Source: Solidesulfovibrio fructosivorans JJ]
GTDB taxonomy: Bacteria; Desulfobacterota; Desulfovibrionia; Desulfovibrionales; Desulfovibrionaceae
Direction: 5' to 3'
Assembly: GCF_000179555.1 (NCBI RefSeq)
Contig: NZ_AECZ01000004.1
Location: forward strand, 147,201 to 211,200
DNA length: 64,000 nt
The position numbers were made by a program, and so were the translations under genes. This document shows positions 27,688 through 36,736 of the stretch, one piece after another; the stretch's first letter is position 1; every line of letters begins with the position of its first letter. Below the pieces are notes generated by a model. It ran no database searches. It was not told where the DNA came from and saw nothing but the letters and a program-made list of their open reading frames with translations.

Positions 27688-28770
27688 TTACTCCCGCTCC
27701 AGGGTGCGCAGGCGGCCCACGATCTCGGCCGTTTCGGCGGCGCAGGCCAGCATGGCGTGCATGAAGCTGAAAAAGTGCATGACTTCGCTTAAGCCATAGG
27801 CCGCCGGAGCCCGCTCCCGGCGCATGGCCGACAGTTTCTCCCGCGCTCCGGCCACGGCCGTTTCCAGCGCGGCCAGATCGGGCAGGGCCTCGGCCTTGCG
27901 CAGGTGCGCGCCCAGGGCGGAGAGCACCGCGCCCACGGACTGGCGCAGCCCGGCCAGTTCCCCGGTGAGCTGGCTGTGCAGCCCCTCGCCGTGCCATTCG
28001 CAGGCGATATGGTCCATGGCCAGAAGATGCTCGAAGAGCCGTTCCGCGCGGAAAAGCAGCAGGATGTGCGCGGCCGCCGCCTCGCCGCCCCGGCCCTCCA
28101 GATTGGCCTCGCGTCGCAGGTCCCGGCAACGGGCGATGGTACGCACGATGCGATCCTTGAGCACAAAGGCCTGCCGGTCGCTGTAGGCGTCCTGCACCCG
28201 GCCGTCCAGCATCAGGCTGAAAAACGCGGCCTCGTCCTGGAAAATCTTGGCCAGCCCAAAGGACACCGCCTTGCCGGCCCGGGAAGGAAAAAACGACATG
28301 GAAACGGCCAGGGCCGTGATGATGCCTACCGCGATCTCGAAAAACCGGTCCAACCCGAGGGTCAGGGCGGACAAATTACCATGACCGGCCAAAAGCACGA
28401 TGACCGCCGTGATGCCGCCCACCCGGGAGCTTTCGCGCAAAAACGGCACGGCCGTGCACACCATCACGGTGGCGAAGACGGCCAAGCCCAGCGCCGGCCA
28501 GGTCACGCCGCCGAAATGCACGGCCACGATGCCCATGGCCGCGCCCACCCCGGTGCCGAGCAAACGGGCCCAGGCGGCCCGGATCGAGCCGCCGATGTTG
28601 GCCTGCATGACAATGACGGCCGTGATGACCGCCCAATACCCCTGGGGGAGGTTCAGAGCCGTGACCACGAGCTGGGTCACCACGGCCGCCACGGCGGTGC
28701 GGCCGGCATGGCGTATGCCGAGGCGTTTGACGAGGCGCTTTACGGACGGGGATAAAATCGAAGCGGACAT
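27688..28770 (-). CDS. FUSC/aromatic-acid-exporter-like membrane protein
   Basis: A 360-residue protein with about six N-terminal membrane helices (for example YWAVITAVIVMQANIGGS and ITAVIVLLAGHGNLSALTL) and a C-terminal cytoplasmic helical domain (about 175-360). The GYWAVITAVIVMQAN motif is typical of FUSC/ArAE efflux-related proteins. The ATG at 28770 has GGAGGAG upstream at a good distance. It lies divergent from the PAS kinase and 82 bases before the Bat block, so it may or may not share its transcript. The substrate is unknown. Confidence 0.8.
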   Translation of the reverse strand: MSASILSPSVKRLVKRLGIRHAGRTAVAAVVTQLVVTALNLPQGYWAVITAVIVMQANIGGSIRAAWARLLGTGVGAAMGIVAVHFGGVTWPALGLAVFATVMVCTAVPFLRESSRVGGITAVIVLLAGHGNLSALTLGLDRFFEIAVGIITALAVSMSFFPSRAGKAVSFGLAKIFQDEAAFFSLMLDGRVQDAYSDRQAFVLKDRIVRTIARCRDLRREANLEGRGGEAAAAHILLLFRAERLFEHLLAMDHIACEWHGEGLHSQLTGELAGLRQSVGAVLSALGAHLRKAEALPDLAALETAVAGAREKLSAMRRERAPAAYGLSEVMHFFSFMHAMLACAAETAEIVGRLRTLERE

Positions 28771-29037
28771 GAAACTCCTCCATGAGGCGAAGGAAAAGCG
28801 CCCTACCCTCCTCGGCCCATTTTGGGAAGCCCCCGGGAGACGGGGGCCCCGGGCACGTTGTGCCGCGCAAAGGGATATGCTACCCCGTTTCATGCAGTCT
28901 TGCCTATCCGGTCGCGCATATTTCGTGGCCGCCGGGGAGCCGATTGCCGTGAGTGCAGTACCTCATTTCGGACAAAGGCCGGGAAGCGGCCGGCCGGGGC
29001 CCCTCCCGTCAGACGCGCCCCGTCCCGGAGTACGGTC

Positions 29038-30660
29038 ATGACCGGCGGCCGTCTCTTTGTCGCCGGGAGCCCGCAGCCCGATCCCCGGGCTCTCTCAAAC
29101 GGGCTTTGCGCCGCGCATCGCCGCGCGGACGCGCTCTCCTGCGACGACGTCCTGTCCCTTCCCCCGGAAAGCCTGCCCGACGTGGCCGTGATCGCCCTTA
29201 CGGCGGCGCAGGCGTCCGACTTTCCCGCCGGGCTTCTGGCCCGCCTTACCGGGCTGGCGGCGCATGTGGTCTTTCTGGCCCCGGCCGGGATCTGTCCGCC
29301 CGAAGGCCTCGGCCTGCGCCAACTGCCGGGACTCGACGCCCGGGGCATCGGCGCGGTGCTCGACATCCTGAGCGAGCGCGACCGGGAAGCCCTGTCGGCA
29401 AGCGAACACACGGCCTGGCATACCGCGTTTCTCCGCGCCTTTCCGGGCATCATCCTGGCCTGCGACACGACCCGCCGCGTGGTCTTCGCCAACGCGTCCA
29501 TGGCCCACCGGGCCGGGCGCGATCCCGAGGGCATGCCCTGCCACGTGGCCCTGCACGGCCGGGAGGAGCCCTGCCCCTGGTGCCCGCGCAAGGAAGTCGC
29601 CAAGGGACAGGCCGTGAGCATGGAAATCCAAAGCCCGCTCGACGGCCGGTTTTTCGCCGCCACCAGCGCGCCGCTCAATCTGCCGGACAGCCCGCCCCTG
29701 ACGTTGACGCTGATAAACGACGTCACGGACCGCAACATGGCGCTTGCCCGCCTCAAATCGCTCAACCGCGACCTGGAGCGCCGGGTGACCGAACGCACCG
29801 ACACCCTGGCCCGGCAAGCCGAGGAACTCGCCGACGCCAACAACCGTCTGCGCGAACTCGACGCCCTCAAATCCGGCTTTCTGGCCACCGTCACCCACGA
29901 CCTGCGCACGCCCCTGACCTCGGTCCTCGGCTTCGCCAAGCTGACGCGCCGGGACTTCATCAAAGATTTCATGCCGTTTTCCGAAGTCAGCGACAAGCTG
30001 CGGCGCAAAGGGAACCGCATCGCCGACAACCTGGGCATCATCGAGACCGAAGGCGCGCGGCTGACCCGGCTCGTCAACGATTTCCTCGACCTGTCCAAGA
30101 TCGAATCCGGGCGGCTCAACTGGAACGACCAGGACACCGACCCGGCCGACGTGATCCGCGCCGCCGTGGCCGCCGTGGGCGGCGAATACGAACAAAACGA
30201 ACGGCTGGCCCTGGTGGTGGATATTCCGGGAGCCCTGCCCCGGCTGTGCCTGGACCCGGACCGGCTCATGCAGGTGCTGGTCAACCTGCTCACCAACGCC
30301 GCCCGCTATACCGGCGAAGGCGAGGTGACACTCTCGGCCGGACGCTTGCCGAACGGCCGGATGGAATTTCGCGTGGCCGACACCGGACCGGGCATTCCAG
30401 CCCAGGAGCGGGAACGGATTTTCGACAAATTCTACCAGACCCGCCAGGGCGACACCACCGCCACGACCAAGAAAGGCACGGGGCTCGGGCTCGCCATCTG
30501 CAAGCAGATCGTCGAACGCTACGGCGGCGTCATCCGGGCCGAAGACCGCCTGCCCCACGGCACGGTCTTCGTGGTGGAACTGCCGACGGGCCGGCCGGAC
30601 CAGGGCGGCGGCCTCACCGCCGACGAGGAACCCGCCCGCCCGGGCCTGCAGCCGTCCTGA
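29038..30660 (+). CDS. Cytoplasmic PAS sensor histidine kinase
   Basis: A 540-residue kinase without membrane segments. The first 115 residues look like a receiver-type fold without the phosphorylation motif. A PAS domain follows (about 130-230) with a cysteine-containing stretch CHVALHGREEPCPWCPRKE, then a coiled coil (LNRDLERRVTERTDTLARQ), HisKA with His287 in THDLRTPLTS, and an HATPase domain with DTGPGIP and KGTGLGLAI. The ATG at 29038 follows CGGAG at a good distance. No response regulator is adjacent, so its partner is elsewhere. It is divergent from the FUSC gene, and the CPWC pair suggests redox or metal sensing. Confidence 0.88.
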   Translation: MTGGRLFVAGSPQPDPRALSNGLCAAHRRADALSCDDVLSLPPESLPDVAVIALTAAQASDFPAGLLARLTGLAAHVVFLAPAGICPPEGLGLRQLPGLDARGIGAVLDILSERDREALSASEHTAWHTAFLRAFPGIILACDTTRRVVFANASMAHRAGRDPEGMPCHVALHGREEPCPWCPRKEVAKGQAVSMEIQSPLDGRFFAATSAPLNLPDSPPLTLTLINDVTDRNMALARLKSLNRDLERRVTERTDTLARQAEELADANNRLRELDALKSGFLATVTHDLRTPLTSVLGFAKLTRRDFIKDFMPFSEVSDKLRRKGNRIADNLGIIETEGARLTRLVNDFLDLSKIESGRLNWNDQDTDPADVIRAAVAAVGGEYEQNERLALVVDIPGALPRLCLDPDRLMQVLVNLLTNAARYTGEGEVTLSAGRLPNGRMEFRVADTGPGIPAQERERIFDKFYQTRQGDTTATTKKGTGLGLAICKQIVERYGGVIRAEDRLPHGTVFVVELPTGRPDQGGGLTADEEPARPGLQPS

Positions 30661-30665
30661 CGGCC

Positions 30666-30703
30666 CCGGTCCCGCCGCCTTGTTGTTGCGGCGGCGGGAC
30701 CGG
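30666..30703. terminator. Bidirectional hairpin terminator between convergent genes
   Basis: A perfect 14-bp stem: 30666-30679 (CCGGTCCCGCCGCC) pairs with 30690-30703 across a 10-base loop. It sits between the PAS kinase stop and the convergent lipoprotein stop. There is no T-run on either side, so it may work with Rho or by protecting 3' ends. Confidence 0.75.
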
Positions 30704-30723
30704 CCACGCCGTCCCCATGCGCA

Positions 30724-31425
30724 TCAGATATCGTTTAAGTCGATGACCTTGGGCGCGGCCTTGGCCTTGCCCGGCTCCTTGGCGGAACCGGCCGACGTCC
30801 CTGACGCGGGAGAAAGGTCGGAAGGGGCCGGCGCGGCGGACCTGGACGCGGCCGGCGCGGCCGCCGGAGCGGAAGCTTTGCGCGCGCCGCAGACCAGCCG
30901 GACCGACTGCAGACGCGATTTGGCCGGGGCAAAGGACGCCTCGCGGGAAAGCGCCTCCCTGTAGGCCGCCAGAGCCGCCTCGCACTGGCCGGATAAGAGC
31001 TCGGCGTCGCCAAGGGCCAAGGCGGCGCGCGGGTCCTTGCCCCCGGCCTTGGCCGCGGCTTTGAGCATGTCCCTGGCCCGGGCGATGTCGCCGTCGGACA
31101 AGGCGGCCATGCCGAGTCCCTCCAAAGCGGCGGCGTCGCCCGGCGCGGCCGAGGCCGCGGCCTCATAAGCGGCCACAGCCTTGCGTCGGCCGTCGCGCAG
31201 GCAGGCGTCGCCGGCACGGCTGAGCCCGACCGCCCCGGCGGTCGCCCCGGCCTGGGACAGGTCACGACAGGCGGCGGCGTAATCCTTGCGATCATAGGCC
31301 GCGTTGCCGGAAGCGACCAGATCCTTGGCCGGCTCCGACGAAGACATTTTCAAGGCGCCGCAGCCGGAAAGCCCTCCGGCCAGGCAGCCAAGCAGCACGG
31401 GCGCGACAAGGGTGCGAAATTTCAT
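30724..31425 (-). CDS. TPR lipoprotein
   Basis: A 233-residue lipoprotein with lipobox LSGC (Cys22) and TPR-like helices over residues 35-175 (DLVASGNAAYDRKDYAAACR, GQCEAALAAYREALSREASF). The Ala/Pro/Lys-rich tail ends in VIDLNDI. AGGAGGTGA precedes the ATG. It is a paralogue in design of the lipoprotein at 54430-55230: both end the TPR region with a G-x-C-x-x-ALAAYR-x-A motif, a (V/M)xCAR-like element and a Pro-rich tail. It could act as an outer-membrane assembly or scaffolding factor; no catalytic motif is visible. It is divergent from the LysM gene. Confidence 0.78.
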   Translation of the reverse strand: MKFRTLVAPVLLGCLAGGLSGCGALKMSSSEPAKDLVASGNAAYDRKDYAAACRDLSQAGATAGAVGLSRAGDACLRDGRRKAVAAYEAAASAAPGDAAALEGLGMAALSDGDIARARDMLKAAAKAGGKDPRAALALGDAELLSGQCEAALAAYREALSREASFAPAKSRLQSVRLVCGARKASAPAAAPAASRSAAPAPSDLSPASGTSAGSAKEPGKAKAAPKVIDLNDI

Positions 31426-31549
31426 GGCGTCACCTCCTGATCACTATGGAAAGGCACGCCAGGGCTATCCCAAAGCGCGGCCGGATTGTCAAATTCCGAC
31501 CGGCCTGCTAGGTCTGGCGCAAAGTGCCACCGCAACCCGGAGGAAGCCC

Positions 31550-32065
31550 ATGATCCGGCGCGCGCTGCTTTCCCTCGGCTGCGTCCTTCTGGCCTGCGCG
31601 GGCGTCCGGGCCGAGGACATCAGCCATATTGCCCGGCCGGGCGACAACCCCGCCCGCATCGCCAAGACCTACCACGTGCCCCTTGCCGCCGTCCTGGCCC
31701 ACAACAAGGGACTTGATCCCTGCCGCATCAAGGTCGGCGACATCATCCTCGTGCCCCGGCCCTCCGAGGCCGCCCCGCAAGCGGCCGAGCGGGCAAAGCC
31801 GGACCCGTCCGCCCTGCCCGACGAAGAGCCCATCGGCCTGCGCTACGTGGTCGTGCCCGGAGACTACCCCGCCGCCATCGCCGAACGCTTCGGCATCCCC
31901 CTGGACGACCTGTCCCGGGCCAACCCGGGACTGGACCCGAAAAATCTGGCCGTGGGCCGGGTGCTGTCCATTCCCGAGGCCTCGGCCTGCCCGCCGCCGG
32001 TGCCGCTCGAGCGCGACGGCGCGCCGGCAAAACAAGCCGCGCCCCTGGTCATGGACTTCCAATAA
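31550..32065 (+). CDS. Secreted double-LysM protein
   Basis: A 171-residue exported protein with a signal peptide (cleavage near VRAED) and two LysM-like repeats, about residues 25-70 (HIARPGDNPARIAKTYHV, KVGDIILVP) and about 98-145 (YVVVPGDYPAAIAERFGIPL, NLAVGRVLSIP). LysM domains bind peptidoglycan or chitin oligomers. No catalytic domain is attached, so it is probably a cell-wall-binding or scaffold protein. CGGAGGAAG precedes the ATG. Confidence 0.85.
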   Translation: MIRRALLSLGCVLLACAGVRAEDISHIARPGDNPARIAKTYHVPLAAVLAHNKGLDPCRIKVGDIILVPRPSEAAPQAAERAKPDPSALPDEEPIGLRYVVVPGDYPAAIAERFGIPLDDLSRANPGLDPKNLAVGRVLSIPEASACPPPVPLERDGAPAKQAAPLVMDFQ

Positions 32066-32104
32066 CGACCCGGGACGCGGCAACCGAGGGTGGATGGGGG
32101 CAAA

Positions 32105-33160
32105 TCAGGAACGCACGCGCACCGCTTCCATCACCGCCGTTCCGGGCATCACATCCGCGACCGGCGACGCGGAGACCGTATCGCGACGGGCATACCGCGA
32201 CGCCAGGAGCGAACACACGAACAGCTGGAGCGGATGGTAAAACATAATCGGCAGCACGATCAGGCCCAGGGCCGGATTGGCGCCGAAAATAAGCCGCGCC
32301 ATGGGCACGCCCGAAGCCAGGGTCTTCTTCGAGCCGCAAAAAACCGCCGTGATCCGATCCTCCACCGGCATCCCCATCCGCTTGCCGATAAAGCTCGACA
32401 GGAACAGGGCCAGGGCCAGAAGAAGCGCCGCGCCGCCGAGCGTCACCACCAGCACCTCCAGGCCGGTGTGCGTCCACAAGCCGGATTTGACCGAGTCGCA
32501 AAACGTTCCATACACGAGGACCACAATCACCAGCTTGTCGAAGGTGTTGATGAACTTCTTGTGCCGCGAGGCCAGCTTGCCCAAAAAAGGACGCAATACC
32601 TGCCCCAGGACGAAAGGCAGAAGCAGCATCAGCGAGATGTTGACCACGGCATGGCCGAACGGCAGCCCGCCGGTCCCCTGCACACCCTCGATCAACTCCA
32701 CGATGGAAGGCGTCAGCACGATGCCGAGCAGGCTCGACAAGGTGGCGTTGAATATCGCCGCCGGCACGTTGCCCCGTGCAATAGCCGTCATGGCCACCGA
32801 CGAGGACACCGTCGACGGCAGGGCGCACAAATAGAGGAAGCCAAGCAACAGCCCCGGCGGCATCAAACCGCCGAAAAGCGCCCGAAACGGGAAATACAAA
32901 ATCGGAAACACCACAAAGGTCATGGCCTGCACCAACAGATGCAGCTTCCAGCGCGACATGCCCCGGCGCAGATGCTCCGTGGAAAGCGCCAAGCCATGCA
33001 GCAGAAAGATCATGAAGATGCCCCAGTTGGACACCTGCTCCGCATGCATGGCCCCGCCGATCGACCCGAATTCCGGAAACACCGTGGCCAGCGCCACCGC
33101 AAGCACCATGCCCGCCAAAAACCAATCCTTGGCAATTTTCTCGAGTATCTTCCCAACCAT
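32105..33160 (-). CDS. SBF-like sodium/bile-acid-type symporter (YfeH/RCH1 type)
   Basis: A roughly 350-residue membrane transporter with nine or ten hydrophobic segments. LLGFLYLCALPSTVSSSVAMTA and the later GLIVLPIMFYHPLQLFVCS are typical of the PF13593-type bile-acid symporter-like family. Two start codons are possible: ATG at 33166 sits right against GGGGAG, while ATG at 33160 has it 6 bases upstream, so 33160 is preferred. It is divergent from an AraC-type regulator, a common arrangement for a regulator and its target. The substrate is unknown; a small organic anion is likely. Confidence 0.85.
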   Translation of the reverse strand: MVGKILEKIAKDWFLAGMVLAVALATVFPEFGSIGGAMHAEQVSNWGIFMIFLLHGLALSTEHLRRGMSRWKLHLLVQAMTFVVFPILYFPFRALFGGLMPPGLLLGFLYLCALPSTVSSSVAMTAIARGNVPAAIFNATLSSLLGIVLTPSIVELIEGVQGTGGLPFGHAVVNISLMLLLPFVLGQVLRPFLGKLASRHKKFINTFDKLVIVVLVYGTFCDSVKSGLWTHTGLEVLVVTLGGAALLLALALFLSSFIGKRMGMPVEDRITAVFCGSKKTLASGVPMARLIFGANPALGLIVLPIMFYHPLQLFVCSLLASRYARRDTVSASPVADVMPGTAVMEAVRVRS

Positions 33161-33301
33161 GTCCATCTCCCCGGCCCATGCGGCCGTCTCGCCCCAATGC
33201 TGGAATCGACGCGCGCCCTCGCGGCCCGCGTCGGCAAAAACCTAAGCATGGACAGACGCGCCGTCTCGCGCTAGAAAGACAATATATAGCTGGAAACAGA
33301 C

Positions 33302-34078
33302 ATGACCACGGAACGTATCGCCCCCACCCTCCAAACCCTGCCCCGGCCCGTCTACCCGCGCAGCGAATCCCTGCCCGCCGGGTCCGTGTCCCGGGCCCAC
33401 GCCCACCCCTTCGGCCAGCTCTCCTTCGCCGGCGAAGGCGTGCTCCTCGTGCGTACCGAAACCGGCAGCCACGTCGCCCCGCCCCAACGCGCCGTCTGGG
33501 TGCCGCCCGGCATGGCCCACGAAGTCGCCGCATCGCGCCGCTCCGAAATGCGCGGCCTCTATATCGGCTGGGACCAGGACATCTTCCGCCCGCTGCAATG
33601 CCTCGTGCTCTCCGTCACGCCCCTGGCCCGCGAACTCATCCTCGCCGTCTGCGCCCTGCCCGTGCTCTACGACGAACACGGTCCCGACGGCCGGCTCGTG
33701 GCCGCGCTCCTCGACCAGCTCGCCAGCCTCCCCGTCGCCGACTTCAGCCTCCCCTGGCCCAAGGACCAGCGCCTGACCGCCATCTGCCAAGCCCTCACCG
33801 ACAGCCCCGACGACAGCCGCACCGCCAGCGCCTTCGCCAAATCCGCCGGCATGACCGAACGTACCCTCGGCCGCCTCTTCGTCGGCCAAACCGGGCTGAC
33901 CTTCGGCAACTGGCGACGCCGGGCGCGACTGCTCGCCTCGCTTTCGCTGCTCGAAGCCGGCAAAACCGTCACCACCACCGCCATCGAATGCGGCTACGAC
34001 TCCACCTCCGCCTTCATCGCCGCCTTTCGCGAAGCCTTCGGCATCACGCCCGGGGCGTTCGTACGCGGCGGCGTTTAG
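33302..34078 (+). CDS. AraC-family regulator with cupin sensor domain
   Basis: A 258-residue regulator. The N-terminal cupin-like domain shows HAHPFGQLSFAGEGVLLV and WVPPGMAHEV. The C-terminal tandem helix-turn-helix domain has FAKSAGMTERTLGRLFVGQT and IECGYDSTSAFIAAFREAFG. The layout is like NimR/YdeO-type efflux regulators. It is transcribed away from the symporter gene, which it probably controls; the shared 140-base region contains an AT-rich stretch near 33280 (ACAATATATAG) that could hold a -10 element. Confidence 0.9.
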   Translation: MTTERIAPTLQTLPRPVYPRSESLPAGSVSRAHAHPFGQLSFAGEGVLLVRTETGSHVAPPQRAVWVPPGMAHEVAASRRSEMRGLYIGWDQDIFRPLQCLVLSVTPLARELILAVCALPVLYDEHGPDGRLVAALLDQLASLPVADFSLPWPKDQRLTAICQALTDSPDDSRTASAFAKSAGMTERTLGRLFVGQTGLTFGNWRRRARLLASLSLLEAGKTVTTTAIECGYDSTSAFIAAFREAFGITPGAFVRGGV

Positions 34079-34240
34079 GCAGCAGGCGGCAAGCGACAGG
34101 ATGAGGCAGGGGCGCTGCCCCTGCGACCCCGCCAGGGCTCCGCCCTGGACCCGCCGGAGGGCTTATGCCCTCCGGACCTCCCTTTACCGGGTTGGGATGG
34201 TGAGGCGGGAGTTCGGTCGGTGATGTCGGTGGTGCCTTTC

Positions 34241-34310
34241 TTGTTGCCGCAATCGGCCCGGCGACACGAGGCGCGTTGCGCCTCGACGCCGGACACGATT
34301 GCGGCAACAA
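34241..34310. repeat. Three-tier nested hairpin
   Basis: The outer stem is TTGTTGCCGCAATCG (34241-34255) with its perfect complement at 34296-34310. The middle stem is CCGGCG (34258-34263) with CGCCGG (34287-34292). The inner stem is CGAGGCGC (34267-34274) with GCGCCTCG (34278-34285) around a 3-base loop. The same plan recurs at 34391-34461. Confidence 0.8.
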
Positions 34311-34390
34311 CCACGCCAGCGGCGAAGCGCCGCATTTACAAAAAGAAGAGATGTTCTCCGAATGTCGCCCCCTTGGGGCGACCGGCGTGG

Positions 34391-34461
34391 TGGCGGCGGA
34401 ATTTGCCGGGACGGTGCATGTCGCTTCGCGACAAGCTCGTCCCAGACAAATTCCGCCGCCA
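34391..34461. repeat. Second nested hairpin of similar design
   Basis: The outer 15-bp arms are 34391-34405 (TGGCGGCGGAATTTG) and 34447-34461, a perfect complement. Inside are GGGAC/GTCCC and TGTCGC/GCGACA around a short TTC loop. Sequence differs from the first structure but size and tiering are alike. Confidence 0.75.
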
Positions 34462-34591
34462 TCTTCTCACACTCCGCCTTCCCGCCAGCCAACCCCACTC
34501 CCACCCGCCAAAGCACCCCGGATGGGGGGTCCGGGGGGCCCGTGGCCTCCCGGCGGGGTCCGGGGCAGCGCCCCGGCTACGACGACGACGC

Positions 34592-36736
34592 CTACGCCTC
34601 GGGCAGCACCTTGATAGCGACGAGGGTGACGTCGTCTTCGGGCTGGGCCTCGCCGAGGAAAGCGCACAGCCCGGCCAGGACGGCATCGACGATTTCGGCG
34701 GCCGGAGCGCCATGATGCCGCTTGAGCAGTTCGCGTACGCGGTCCTTGCCGAACATTTCGCCGGCGGGGTTGCGGGCTTCCCAGAGGCCGTCGGTGGCGA
34801 GCAGCGCCACCTGGCCGGGCTTCATGCCCGCGGCGCTGTTTTCGGCGTAGCGGGCTTCGGTGACGATGCCGAGGGGGGGGCCGCCCTTGTCGGGGATATC
34901 CTGGACGAGGCCGGTTTCGGCGTCGTAGAGGATGATGGGGTCGTGTCCGGCGCGCACCCAGTGGATGCGTTTTTTCTCGATATCGATGGCGAGGTAGAAG
35001 AGCGTCATGAACCGGCCGGAATCGGCCAGATCGGCGCACAGGAGCTTGTTGACGTCGTCGATGACGGCGGCCAGCGAGCCGGGCTGGAAGGAGCGCATGC
35101 GCAGAAAGGCCCGGGCTGTGGTCATGAGCAGGGCGGCGGCGATGCCGTGGCCGGTAACGTCGCCGATGATGACGCCGAAGCTGCCATTTTGTTCGTTGGG
35201 CTCGTGGATGAAGTCGTAGTAGTCGCCGCCGGTTTCATCGCTGTAGAGGCTGGTGCCGGCGATATCGAAGCCCGGCAGTCCCGGCGCGGCCTGGGGCAGG
35301 AGGTTGCGCTGCACTTCCTCGGCCAGGGCCAGGGCCTGGCGCAGCAGTTCGTTTTTGCGCTGGATTTCCAGGCGCGCCTCGTTGATTTCCTGGTTGATGG
35401 CCCGCATGAGGGCCTGGGAGCGGTCTTTTTGGGCTTCGAGACGTTCCCGGGAGCTGTTGGCGCGGTCCAGGGCCCGGGTCAGGGCGCGGATTTCCCGGCG
35501 CAGGGATTCGGCCTCGCCGGTGGGGCAGGAATCCTTGGCATCCACGGGCGCAAGACGAGACGCCGCGACCTCGCCGCCAAGCACGAGGCTTACGAGGGAC
35601 CCGTTGTGCAGGTGCAGGGGCAGGTCCCTGGCCGAGGGGGCGAGTTCCCCGAAGCAGTAGAACCCGGCCACGGGCGTGCCCGGCGGCAGCGCGGCGACCA
35701 TCTGGGAAACTTCCTCGTCGGCCCTGGTGCCGAGGATGTCCTTGCGGGTGGAGCAGGAAAGAAGCAGTGCGCCGGCCGGCGTGAACGCGCCCCTGGCTTC
35801 TTCGGCCAGCTCCCGGCTCCTGGCGCGGATGTCGGCGAGCATGCCGGGCCGGTCGGCCTCGGCCAGCTGGACCATGGCCCCTTCGGGCACGCCGGCCGCG
35901 AACTGAATGCTGCCGTCGTCCTCGCTGTAGAACCCCGGCGCGCGCAGGTAAAAATCCTTTTTCACCTCGCAGGCCACGGCCAGGGGCAGTTCCGTGGCCG
36001 GTTCGGCATGGGGGCCGAGGTAGCGGCGGTAGAAATCCAGGGCCGTGTCGTCGCCGATACGGCTGACGATGCTCCCGGAAACCCCGGTCACGCGCGACAG
36101 GCCGCCCACGGGCCGCCAGCCCCGCGACAGGCGCATGGCCGAGGGGATATCGCCGGTCAGCAGCATAAACGGCGCGGCATGAAGGAGCACCTCGCGGCCG
36201 CAAAACTGGCGCACGGGCCGCCGGTCGGCAAGTTGCCGCGCGGAGATGCCGCCAAGGACCATGCACTCCGGGCCAAGGGCCGCATCCAGGGCCTGGCCGA
36301 AGGCCTGGACGCCGCCCCGGCCGCCGTCCGGGAAAGCCAGGCACAGGGACGGGGGCGCGACGAGGCCTTTCCGGGCCGTTTCCAGGGCGTCGCGCGCCTG
36401 GGCCGCCGCATCGGCACCCGGGCCGGCGAAGTCGCGGACAAGGCCCACGGAGCAGCCGATGCCCTCGCCGCCAAAGGCCACGAGCAGCACCGAATCGTCG
36501 CTGACGCCGCCGACCGAGGACATCTCGCCGGCCGTGGTCGCGCCGACCAGGGGCACGCCCGGGAAGGCCTCCTCGATGACGCGCAAAATCAGGCCGTGGT
36601 CGTAGCCGACCCCGGTGAACAAAAGCAGCCCGACCGGCGCCGCGTCGCCAAGCCCCTGCCGGCAGGACGCAACCGCGCTCCGGGCGGCGCAGTCCGCATC
36701 CAGACACTTGGCATGCCCGACCGCCATCCGCAACAT
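34592..36736 (-). CDS. FIST sensor-SpoIIE (PP2C) phosphatase fusion
   Basis: A 714-residue signalling protein. The N-terminal part is FIST-N (about 25-210; GVGYDHGLILRVIEEAFPGV, VGATTAGEMSS) followed by FIST-C (about 220-385, ending GTPVAGFYCFGELAP), a sensor pair thought to bind small ligands such as amino acids. A coiled coil spans about 415-480. The C-terminal domain is a SpoIIE/RsbU-type PP2C phosphatase with GGDYYDF, GDVTGHGIAAALLM, LATDGLWEA and EDDVTLVAIK. The ATG at 36736 has GAGGAGG upstream. It would dephosphorylate an anti-anti-sigma factor in a partner-switching pathway, but no STAS or kinase partner is nearby. Confidence 0.9.
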   Translation of the reverse strand: MLRMAVGHAKCLDADCAARSAVASCRQGLGDAAPVGLLLFTGVGYDHGLILRVIEEAFPGVPLVGATTAGEMSSVGGVSDDSVLLVAFGGEGIGCSVGLVRDFAGPGADAAAQARDALETARKGLVAPPSLCLAFPDGGRGGVQAFGQALDAALGPECMVLGGISARQLADRRPVRQFCGREVLLHAAPFMLLTGDIPSAMRLSRGWRPVGGLSRVTGVSGSIVSRIGDDTALDFYRRYLGPHAEPATELPLAVACEVKKDFYLRAPGFYSEDDGSIQFAAGVPEGAMVQLAEADRPGMLADIRARSRELAEEARGAFTPAGALLLSCSTRKDILGTRADEEVSQMVAALPPGTPVAGFYCFGELAPSARDLPLHLHNGSLVSLVLGGEVAASRLAPVDAKDSCPTGEAESLRREIRALTRALDRANSSRERLEAQKDRSQALMRAINQEINEARLEIQRKNELLRQALALAEEVQRNLLPQAAPGLPGFDIAGTSLYSDETGGDYYDFIHEPNEQNGSFGVIIGDVTGHGIAAALLMTTARAFLRMRSFQPGSLAAVIDDVNKLLCADLADSGRFMTLFYLAIDIEKKRIHWVRAGHDPIILYDAETGLVQDIPDKGGPPLGIVTEARYAENSAAGMKPGQVALLATDGLWEARNPAGEMFGKDRVRELLKRHHGAPAAEIVDAVLAGLCAFLGEAQPEDDVTLVAIKVLPEA

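Larger units (their letters stand above)
34079..34591. repeat. Gene-free island of nested hairpins flanked by inverted GC-rich repeat elements
   Basis: No coding region is supported. The left end has three adjacent tight hairpins: GCAGGGGC/GCCCCTGC (34106-34124), CCAGGGC/GCCCTGG (34132-34148) and CCGGAGGGC/GCCCTCCGG (34154-34175). Next is a nested structure 34241-34310 with a 15-bp outer stem. GTCGCCCC/GGGGCGAC follows (34364-34382), then a second structure 34391-34461 with 15-bp arms. The right end repeats the left-end motif in reverse (CCGGGGC/GCCCCGG at 34560-34576). The island lies between the 3' ends of converging genes, so it may terminate both transcripts. Confidence 0.75.
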
